A stretch of DNA of 64,000 nucleotides from Phycisphaeraceae bacterium. Its GTDB lineage: Bacteria > Planctomycetota > Phycisphaerae > Phycisphaerales > SM1A02. Under the pieces are notes generated by a model. The model saw only the letters and a program-made list of their open reading frames with translations. It had not been told where the DNA came from and searched no databases. Shown here in pieces: positions 46,606 through 53,628 of this stretch (position 1 is the first letter of the stretch; each line of letters begins with the position of its first letter). The translations under genes and the position numbers were made by a program. Location of the stretch: positions 124,001-188,000 of the forward strand of contig JAHBWZ010000002.1 of assembly GCA_019636755.1 (NCBI GenBank). Reading direction: 5' to 3'.

Positions 46606-49425
46606 ATGCAGGAACGTCCGAGCGATTCGCCAGGTCCACCGTCCGACATCGCCGGCGATGCCGCCTCCGGATCTCCGCTCGAGGCCCGCCTGTCCCGCCT
46701 CGAGGCGCGCGTCGAGTCGTTGACAGCGCAGATCGCCCGCATCGAGCAGCTCTCGGCGCGCCTCGCGCCCGGCGCACGTGACGCGCCGACGTCCGCGCCA
46801 CCCGCGATGCCGGCGACGGCTCATCCGCCCGCGGCCCCGACGACCGCGCCGCCGCCCGTGGCGCCGCCGGTCATCGCACCGCCCCGCATCGGACCACCTC
46901 CGGTCACGACGGCGCCGCCCGACCGGCTTCCGGCCGCGCCTCCCATCGCGCCGCCGGTGCAACCCGCCGCGCCGGCGGCGGCGCCCGCGCGGCGCGCCGC
47001 GATGCAGCGCCTGGTCGAAGGACCGGCGCCGGCCGCGCCCGGGTCGCGCTCCATCGAGGCGCTCATCGGCGCAAAGTGGACGGCGTGGGTCGGCGCGGTG
47101 ATCGTCGTCGTGGCGATCGCCCTCCTGGCGCACCTGGGCTACACGAGCGGATGGTGGGGCGGCATCCCGCCGCTCCTGCGCTGCCTCGGCATCGCCGCGT
47201 TCGGCGCCGCGCTGCTTGCGGCGGGCGAACTGCTGCGCCGCCGCCTGGGCCCGATGGCCTCCACCGGGCTCTTCGCCGCGGGACTCGGCACGCTCTATCT
47301 GGACGCGTTCGCCGCGCACGCCGCGTTCGGCCTGGTCGATGAGGCCGGCGCGCTCCTCATCATGGCGTGTGCCAGCGCCCTGGGATTCGGCATCACGCTG
47401 CGCACGCGCTCGCTGGTGATCGGCGTGCTCTCGCTGGTGGCCGGGTACGCCTCGCCCGTCCTGCTCTGGTCGTTCGAGCCACTCGCGGTCCTCGTGGCGC
47501 ACCAGACGCTGCTGCTCGGCGTCGGCCTGGCGCTCTCCGCGTTCGCCAGCCGGTCGTTCCGACCGCTGCGCGTCGTCTGCCTGGCGGGCCAGCACACGAT
47601 CGCCGTTCTCTGGGTCTTCTGGGTGATGCCGCCGTCGCTCCCGCTCCTCGTGGCGCTGAGCGTCTGGTGGGGCATGTTCCTGGCGGAGTCGCTCTACGCC
47701 GCGCTGCGCCGCCAGACGGCGATTCTCAACGTCGTCGCCGTGACCGTGACGACGCTCATGCTCGTCACGCTGGGCTCGGTCACGCTGCTGCGACAGCCCG
47801 TCTTCGACGGTCGCTGGCACGGCGTCTTCACGTTCGCCGTCGCGCTCATGTGCGCGGTGACGACGTTCCAGTTCGGCCCCGGCCTGCACGCGCTGCGGCG
47901 CCCACCGGTGCACGCGATCGACCGGCTCTCGATCGCCCTCTGGCTGCTTGCCGGTTCGCTCCTGGCGACCGCGATCGGGTTCCAGTTCAGAGGCGCAGGC
48001 CAGACGATCGGCTGGCTGGCCGTCGGGCTGGCGGCGGTGGAGGCGGGGCGGCGCCTGCCCTCCCGCGGCGTCCTGCGCTTCGGAACCGTGATCCTGGTCC
48101 TGACCGCGATCAAGTCCGTGCTGGTCGACCCGCAGGTCGGCTCGCTGTCGCACGTCCTCTGGGGTGGACCGGGCATCCGGATCGACGGATGGGCGATTCT
48201 CATCGTGTGCGTCATCCTGGGCCTGGCGCTGGCCGCCGCGCGGATGCGCCCGATGCGCGTGCCCGTGGCGCGCGGCATCGTGATCGGTCTTGCGTGCCTC
48301 GCATGGCTGCTGCTGACCGGACTGCGGCTGCAGGAGGAACTCATCCTGCTGGCGGCGACGCTTGCCCCGCTCCTTCTCGCGGTGCGGGCGCGCATGACCG
48401 GCGACCGCGTGTCCGCGTGGTTCGCCGTCGTGCTGGGCGGCGGCATGTCCGCATTCCTGTTCCTCCTGCTGGCGGCCCGCATGAACGATCCGACCATGCT
48501 GGCGGTCCGGCACCGGCTGCTCTTCTTCAATCCGCTGTTCGCCGGTGCGCTGCTGCTCGGGCTGACCGCGTATCTCAGCGGCCGCGCGCTGGCACGGTCG
48601 GATGGTGCCCGGCGGGGCGGCTTCGCCGATCTGCTGGTGACACTGGCGCCGGCGTTCCCGCTCTTCTACGGCGCGGCGGATCTCGTCCGGCTGCACAGGA
48701 CGGCCACGGCGGCCGGCGCGGCGCCGACCGATACCCGTCTGCTCATCGCCGGCACATGGTGGGCGGCCTCGGCACTCCTGCTGGCGGCGCTCCGCGGACG
48801 GGTCCCGTTCGTGCGCCGCTCGGGCACGGGCACGCTGGTCGATCTCTCGCTGGCGATCGCGGGCGCCGGCGCGTGGGCCTCGGGATGCATGCAGCTCCAC
48901 CTGGCGCGCCTGGACGGCATCGGCATCGCCGCCGTGTGGACGGTGGAAGCGCTCGGCGGGGCGCTGCTCATCGCGGCGCTGGGCGTGATCGCCGCGCGGA
49001 GCCAGGGACCGGTCGACGCGGAGGACCGTTCACCGGCCGCGGCGCCGTTCGCGGGCGCGCTTGCGCTGCTCGCGGTCCTCGCGCTCGGCACCGTGCTGCT
49101 CGAGCGCGGATTCGGCTGGGGGACCGGCGCGAGAGACCTCGGCTGGAGCACCTGGTGGGCGCTCATGGGCGTGGGGCTGGTGGTCGGTGGATTCGTCCGC
49201 CCGATCCGCCGGGTGCGCCTTGCCGGGCTGGCGCTCCTGGGCCTCACAACGATCAAGGTGCTCTTCGTCGACCTTGCCCGCGTGGGCGGCCTTTTCCGCG
49301 TCGGCTCATTCCTTGCCGCAGGCATGCTGCTGATCGTGACGTCGATCATCTACTCCCGGCTGGAATCGCGCCGACCAGACGCCGGACGCAGGACAGAACG
49401 CGATGGCGAGGCACCGGATGGCTGA
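46606..49425 (+). CDS. DUF2339 polytopic membrane protein
   Basis: A 939-residue membrane protein. A coiled-coil-like start (LEARLSRLEARVESLTAQ) is followed by a Pro/Ala-rich linker (about 60-140). The DUF2339 core starts IEALIGAKWTAWVGAVIVVVAIALL, the family's first transmembrane segment, and continues as roughly 25 hydrophobic helices. One of these carries GLFAAGLGTLYLDAFAAH and LVAGYASPVLLW. The C-terminal helices end at LLIVTSIIYSRLE. The function of DUF2339 is unknown; transport or envelope assembly are guesses. A 167-bp inverted-repeat element begins 31 bases after the stop. Confidence 0.92.
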   Translation: MQERPSDSPGPPSDIAGDAASGSPLEARLSRLEARVESLTAQIARIEQLSARLAPGARDAPTSAPPAMPATAHPPAAPTTAPPPVAPPVIAPPRIGPPPVTTAPPDRLPAAPPIAPPVQPAAPAAAPARRAAMQRLVEGPAPAAPGSRSIEALIGAKWTAWVGAVIVVVAIALLAHLGYTSGWWGGIPPLLRCLGIAAFGAALLAAGELLRRRLGPMASTGLFAAGLGTLYLDAFAAHAAFGLVDEAGALLIMACASALGFGITLRTRSLVIGVLSLVAGYASPVLLWSFEPLAVLVAHQTLLLGVGLALSAFASRSFRPLRVVCLAGQHTIAVLWVFWVMPPSLPLLVALSVWWGMFLAESLYAALRRQTAILNVVAVTVTTLMLVTLGSVTLLRQPVFDGRWHGVFTFAVALMCAVTTFQFGPGLHALRRPPVHAIDRLSIALWLLAGSLLATAIGFQFRGAGQTIGWLAVGLAAVEAGRRLPSRGVLRFGTVILVLTAIKSVLVDPQVGSLSHVLWGGPGIRIDGWAILIVCVILGLALAAARMRPMRVPVARGIVIGLACLAWLLLTGLRLQEELILLAATLAPLLLAVRARMTGDRVSAWFAVVLGGGMSAFLFLLLAARMNDPTMLAVRHRLLFFNPLFAGALLLGLTAYLSGRALARSDGARRGGFADLLVTLAPAFPLFYGAADLVRLHRTATAAGAAPTDTRLLIAGTWWAASALLLAALRGRVPFVRRSGTGTLVDLSLAIAGAGAWASGCMQLHLARLDGIGIAAVWTVEALGGALLIAALGVIAARSQGPVDAEDRSPAAAPFAGALALLAVLALGTVLLERGFGWGTGARDLGWSTWWALMGVGLVVGGFVRPIRRVRLAGLALLGLTTIKVLFVDLARVGGLFRVGSFLAAGMLLIVTSIIYSRLESRRPDAGRRTERDGEAPDG

Positions 49426-49456
49426 GATTCTCTGTGGTGCATGCCGCTTCGATCGT

Positions 49457-49623
49457 CACCACAGAGGACTCAGAGGGCACAGAGTGCACCGCGATCGCGT
49501 GCCGCGCGCACTCTCATCATGCAGCCAGCTGGTGTCGCAGATCCGAAATCCGAGATACTGCGCGCCCGCACACCGCGCCATTCCATCGCATTGACCTCCG
49601 TGACCTCTGTGCCCTCTGTGGTG
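49457..49623. repeat. 167-bp element with inverted ends, copy 1
   Basis: The ends are perfect inverted repeats over 11 bases (CACCACAGAGG and CCTCTGTGGTG), with an imperfect extension of about 28 bases built of CACAGAGG-like units. The centre contains a GCGATCGCG-type stretch and CGCGCGCACTC. A second copy of exactly the same length lies at 50105-50271, on the other side of the VOC gene. It has no coding capacity of its own. Confidence 0.85.
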
Positions 49624-49668
49624 CGCACCAGGCGCGGACCGCAGGGCAGCCCCCACTGAGAGAACCCC

Positions 49669-50052
49669 ATGAAACGCGTCACCGGCATCGGCGGCATCTT
49701 CTTCAAGGCACGGGATCCCCGGGCACTCGCCGAGTGGTATCAGAAGCACCTCGGCATGAACCTCGAGGCGTGGGGCGGGGTCGTGTTCCGCTGGGCGGAT
49801 GACAGCCCGGCCGGCACCGGTACCACGATCTGGAGCCCGTTCAACGAGGACACGGATCACTTCGCGCCGAGCACCGCGTCGTTCATGGTGAACTTCCGCG
49901 TGGCGGACCTTCGCGCGCTCGTCGAGGCGCTCCGTACCGAGGGCTGCCAGGTCGACGAGAAGGTAGACGAGTCCGAGTACGGCATCTTCGGCTGGGTCAT
50001 CGACCCCGAAGGCAACAAAGTCGAACTCTGGCAGCCGCCGGCCGGACGGTAG
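49669..50052 (+). CDS. VOC (glyoxalase/bleomycin-resistance fold) family protein
   Basis: A 127-residue single-domain vicinal-oxygen-chelate protein. GIGGIFFKARDPRALAEWYQ is the first beta-alpha-beta unit. VNFRVADLRALVEALR is the second, and WVIDPEGNKVELWQPP closes the fold with the usual metal-ligand Glu. Members include dioxygenases, lyases and binding proteins; nothing here narrows the substrate. The gene sits alone between two copies of the 167-bp inverted-repeat element, so it may have been moved as a unit or simply lie between two insertions. Confidence 0.9.
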   Translation: MKRVTGIGGIFFKARDPRALAEWYQKHLGMNLEAWGGVVFRWADDSPAGTGTTIWSPFNEDTDHFAPSTASFMVNFRVADLRALVEALRTEGCQVDEKVDESEYGIFGWVIDPEGNKVELWQPPAGR

Positions 50053-50104
50053 CGCCGTGCGATGACGGCGCGTCCATCGGTGATCATCGTCGCCAGGCGG
50101 TCAT

Positions 50105-50271
50105 CACCACAGAGGACGCAGAGGGCACAGAGGGCGCTGCGATCGCGCGCCGCGCGCACTCCCGTCATGCAGCCCGTTGGTATCGCGGACCCGCAATCCG
50201 AGAGGTCTCGCACACGCACACCGTTCCATTCCACAGCATTGATCTCTGTGAGCTCTGTGACCTCTGTGGTG
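50105..50271. repeat. 167-bp element with inverted ends, copy 2
   Basis: This matches 49457-49623 in length, in terminal inverted repeats and along most of the interior, in the same orientation. CACCACAGAGG starts it and CCTCTGTGGTG ends it. Confidence 0.85.
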
Positions 50272-50381
50272 CATGCCGCGACCAGGGACGGCAGACCCTG
50301 GGAGCGCGCCCATGAGCGCGCCGCCGGCAATGCACAGCTCTCCGACCAGCCGGATCCGTGAGGCACTCCCCGAGGCGCGGA

Positions 50382-51005
50382 TCAGCTCCTCGCCATGTAA
50401 CTGGTGATCAGGTTCCGGTAGTTCGGGATGTGCTCAGAGAAGAGCGCGCCCAGTCCCTCGACGTCGTTGCGCCAGTCGCGATGCAGCTCGCACGCAACCC
50501 CGAACCAGTTCATGAGCTGCACGCCCGCGGCGCTCATGCGCGCCCAGGCCGCGTGCCGGGTGACCTCGTTGAACGTGCCGGATGCATCGGTGACCACGAA
50601 CACGTCGTAGCCGGCCTCGATGGCCGAGAGCGCCGGGAAGGCCACGCACACCTCGGTGACCACGCCGGCGATGATGAGCTGCCGGCGCCCGGTCCGGCGC
50701 ACCGCTTCCACGAACTCCTCGTTGTCCCAGGCGTTGATGTTGCCCGGGCGCGCGATGTACGGCGCGTCGGGAAAGAGCGCCTTGATCTCCGGCACCAGCG
50801 GCCCGTTCGGGCCGTTCTCGAAACTGGTGGTCAGGATCGTGGGAAGCCGGAAGTACTTCGCACTGGCTGCCAGCGCGAGCACGTTGTTCTTGAACTCGCC
50901 GGGCGAGAAGTCCTGCACCAGGGAGATCAGGCCCGACTGGTGGTCGACCAGCAGGCAGGCCGCGTCGTCCTTCGCGAGCCTCTTGTATCTGAACGCACCG
51001 CCCAT
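50382..51005 (-). CDS. YcaC-like isochorismatase-superfamily hydrolase
   Basis: A 207-residue cytoplasmic cysteine hydrolase with the isochorismatase fold. ACLLVDHQSGL gives the catalytic Asp, and AGVVTEVCVAFPALSAIE gives the nucleophilic Cys. NAWDNEEFVEAVRRTGR carries the Lys region, and VTDASGTFNEVTRHAAWARM follows. Length and motifs are those of E. coli YcaC, whose substrate is not settled. GGAGAG six bases before the ATG at 51005 decides the start over upstream in-frame codons at 51059 and beyond. Its neighbours suggest no pathway. Confidence 0.92.
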   Translation of the reverse strand: MGGAFRYKRLAKDDAACLLVDHQSGLISLVQDFSPGEFKNNVLALAASAKYFRLPTILTTSFENGPNGPLVPEIKALFPDAPYIARPGNINAWDNEEFVEAVRRTGRRQLIIAGVVTEVCVAFPALSAIEAGYDVFVVTDASGTFNEVTRHAAWARMSAAGVQLMNWFGVACELHRDWRNDVEGLGALFSEHIPNYRNLITSYMARS

Positions 51006-51108
51006 GTCTATCTCTCCGATTGTTGAGACCCGTGACGGGTCGACTCGACTGCTGTCCATGCGCACTCCCCGCCGGAGAGCGTCGTGCGGAATGGTACCGA
51101 CGTGCCCT

Positions 51109-51295
51109 GCCGGCATCAGCGGCTCACGCGCGCCTGGCTCGGTCGACGATGCCGGCTCCGCTCTCGTACGCGTATTCGACGACCGTCCGATCGAAGATAG
51201 TCGCGCCGATCTTCCAGCCGGGAGCCCTGTTCTTGCCCCAGCCGGGAAGGGAGACCACTGACACGCCCATGGGGCCACCGGGGACTGGACGCTGA
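51109..51295 (-). pseudogene. relic related to the 59.8-62.7 kb phosphodiesterase/PEP-CTERM locus
   Basis: Read on the minus strand, this stretch begins GVSVVSLPGWGKN then FDRTVVEYAYESGAG. That matches GVYVVTSPGWGAN and NRTLVEYAYESEAG of the PEP-CTERM protein at 62078-62704. It then passes straight into ASSTEPGAREPLMPAG, which matches ASSIEPDARETLMPA near the end of the phosphodiesterase (bases 51109-51154 versus 59897-59942, about 40 of 46 identical). The order and orientation are those of the intact locus, but most of the sequence in between is missing. I read it as a deleted duplicate. Confidence 0.55.
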
Positions 51296-51518
51296 CGGGC
51301 CTCTGGAATGTGAGGCAAGCGATGGGATGTGAGGCGGGGCTGGACCAGGCCGGGCATGCCTCGCGGCCCGACGGGGCGCGGTTGCACCCCCCATCCGCCG
51401 CTCGCCTCCCGAATTCGGCGCCGCGACGCGCGCAGATTGCGGCTGTACAGGTATCGGTCACCATTGCGACGGCATGCGCCACGGGGCGCTGCCCGACCAG
51501 CCGCGAAAGGACGCGTCG
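51296..51518. other. leader region of the lipoprotein/CHAT operon
   Basis: About 220 bases upstream of the four-gene operon. It contains a purine-rich stretch and GAAAGG (51505-51510), eight bases before the ATG at 51519. A promoter is expected here; GTACAGGTAT near 51449 is the only -10-like string noticed. No gene was seen. Confidence 0.4.
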
Positions 51519-53285
51519 ATGAGCATCGTGATCCACCGCCTCCAGCGCCCCGCAATGACAGCCCTGCTCTCCGGGGTCCTGATGACCAGCGGCTGTGCCA
51601 ATGTCCAGAGGCAGATGGAGCGCGTCGCGAAGGACTGGTGCATGACTATCCGCGCGAGCCAGGTACTTCCGGTCTATCCGCTGACGGAGGACCTCCAGCC
51701 CGGCGACGTCTTCATGGTGCACGCCTCGATTCACGACCAGGCTCGAGAGTTTCGGCGGAGGGGATTCCTCGCACTCGACCAGCACGCGACGCGCCTGCAG
51801 ATCCCTGATGAGTACGCGGCCTTCTATGCAGACGCCTTTCTCCAAGGCTTCGGAGGGACCGGGCCGGTCGTGCGACCCGGCATGCCCGGAGGTGCTGCGT
51901 GCGGCTCCGGACGACCGGAAAACGCCACGATCACAGGTGCACCTGCGAACCCTGGCGGTGACCCGGACACCACCCGGCGCGATGACGACCCGGCGCATGG
52001 GCAGGACTCGACCGCGGCCGACGCTGCTCCGTCGACCAGCCTGGGCCGGCACCTGCTGGTACCGCTGCCTGCGGCGCAGTTCCCGACATACACGTTCGTA
52101 GTGAGCCGGTCGGCCGGCCTGCGCACGGCGCTTCCGATCAAGGGGATCCCGACAGGCCTGCGCGCACTGCGCGCGGACAATGCCCGCGGCTCCGTCGTCC
52201 TTCGAGACGCCTTCACCTATGGACTGCCGGGCGACGTCCTGCTCAGCCATCTGCACACGTGGGCATCAGACACCGACGTCCAGCACGAACTGGCGCGACT
52301 CAAGCAGAGCGTCGGGCACGCATCCGTCTTTCTGCGCGTCGTCAACCGGGTGTACCTGGTCGGCGGCGTCACTGTCCTGCTCGAGGCCCGCACCGGCGCG
52401 GGTGTCAGCGTCGAAGCCGGACTGGCCCAGCCGATCAACCTGCTGACGACCCGCACGGACGATCTCCAGCGGATGCTCACGAACGCCGAGCTGCTGTCGA
52501 AGATCCGGGCGGAACTCGGCGGCTCGATGAAGGCACCCACAGTGGATGAGCGCGGAACTCTCCGCGTGGGGGCAACCGCGGCGTTCGCGGAAGCCTCGGA
52601 GCGATCCGTCGTCCTCAATGAGGATTTCGATCGCCTCCAGGTGATCGGCTACCTCGGCTTCGATGTGGAGATCCTGGAAGGCGGCGTGCTCGGGCCGGCG
52701 GTCTCGACGCTGTACCACCTGTCCTCAGACGGTACGCGCTCTCTCCTGGCGCCGGCTGCCGGTTCGACGGCAGCACTTTTCCAGTTGTCTGCGATCAGCG
52801 GCGCCCTCGACTCGCTGGAGAATCGCAGCCGCAGCGGTGATCGGGAGGCGAGAGAAGCAGTCCGCGCCGCCGCGCAACTGGCCGCGCTCGCGCCAAAGAG
52901 GTTTCACTGGCCGATCTACGAGTTCGTGAATGCAGATGACCTGCCACTGCTGCGCATCGAAAAGCATGCGGGTACAGCGGTCGACGGGACCGGTGCACGC
53001 CGGCTGCTCGACTTTCTTGGCCTGCTGGACACGTCCGTCTCTGGCCTCGAAGAGGCGCTCGATCTCCTTCAGCGATGTGAGTCGATCAGGCTCGAGGGGA
53101 CAGGCGACCAGATGGTGACTGTCGGTCCGGGCCAGGGCGGTCAGGGCCAGTTCGACCGGGTCCGGCGTCAACTGGAGAAGAAGCATCAGGCCCAGGTGGA
53201 TCTGCGAGCACGGATCGCCTCCCGGATGATCATCAGCCCAGGCTACCGACGTCTCATTCATGCCGCCTTCCAGATCATGGAGTAG
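51519..53285 (+). CDS. lipoprotein of unknown family, first gene of the CHAT/transglutaminase operon
   Basis: A 588-residue predicted lipoprotein. MTALLSGVLMTSGC gives the lipobox at about Cys26. A first region to about 110 has a helix-strand pattern (EDLQPGDVFMVHASIHDQ). A Gly/Asp/Thr-rich linker (about 110-170) follows. The large second region has LGRHLLVPLPAAQFPTYTFV, FTYGLPGDVLLSH and several amphipathic helices. I recognise no domain. GAAAGG eight bases upstream supports the ATG. The next ORF starts five bases after the stop, and CHAT-like and hydrolase genes follow on the same strand, so it is probably the envelope-anchored part of one machine. Confidence 0.7.
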   Translation: MSIVIHRLQRPAMTALLSGVLMTSGCANVQRQMERVAKDWCMTIRASQVLPVYPLTEDLQPGDVFMVHASIHDQAREFRRRGFLALDQHATRLQIPDEYAAFYADAFLQGFGGTGPVVRPGMPGGAACGSGRPENATITGAPANPGGDPDTTRRDDDPAHGQDSTAADAAPSTSLGRHLLVPLPAAQFPTYTFVVSRSAGLRTALPIKGIPTGLRALRADNARGSVVLRDAFTYGLPGDVLLSHLHTWASDTDVQHELARLKQSVGHASVFLRVVNRVYLVGGVTVLLEARTGAGVSVEAGLAQPINLLTTRTDDLQRMLTNAELLSKIRAELGGSMKAPTVDERGTLRVGATAAFAEASERSVVLNEDFDRLQVIGYLGFDVEILEGGVLGPAVSTLYHLSSDGTRSLLAPAAGSTAALFQLSAISGALDSLENRSRSGDREAREAVRAAAQLAALAPKRFHWPIYEFVNADDLPLLRIEKHAGTAVDGTGARRLLDFLGLLDTSVSGLEEALDLLQRCESIRLEGTGDQMVTVGPGQGGQGQFDRVRRQLEKKHQAQVDLRARIASRMIISPGYRRLIHAAFQIME

Positions 53286-53290
53286 CACCG

Positions 53291-53479
53291 ATGCCGCTGC
53301 AGGAACAGACAGGGTACATCAAGGACTCCAGGCCCGACCTGACGACGCGCGAGAAGAACGCCGAACTGGGCGCACGCCTTCAGATCGCGCCGTGGAACGG
53401 CCGCGACATCGTGAGCATCCATCGACTGGAGATCCGCGTCAGAGGATGGGAGGTCAGGTACAGGACGGGGTCGATCTGA
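53291..53479 (+). CDS. small ORF between the lipoprotein and the CHAT-like gene
   Basis: A 62-residue protein, MPLQEQTGYIKDSRPD at its start and VRGWEVRYRTGSI at its end. It begins five bases after the lipoprotein stop. It has no signal sequence or known motif. The tight spacing supports a real gene, but 150 bases separate it from the next start, so a chance frame is also possible. Confidence 0.4.
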   Translation: MPLQEQTGYIKDSRPDLTTREKNAELGARLQIAPWNGRDIVSIHRLEIRVRGWEVRYRTGSI

Positions 53480-53628
53480 TGGGCAGGCGTGCGAGGCGAT
53501 TGCCGCTCGAAGGTGGCGCGCCTCGAAGCGAATGGACATCCCTGGCGACGAGAGCGCTGTCGAACGACTCGACAAACGCTCCGGCCGTCGGCATACCGCT
53601 GAGCCTCAGGGCTTCATGAGAGTGCAGT

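Noticed and set aside
46522-48900. Long minus-strand frame opposite the DUF2339 gene
   Set aside because: It is dominated by Arg, Glu, Gln and His with no hydrophobic core; the plus strand encodes a recognisable membrane protein.
49457-50271. Composite transposon carrying the VOC gene
   Set aside because: The two repeats are in direct orientation and have no transposase; two independent insertions explain the layout as well.
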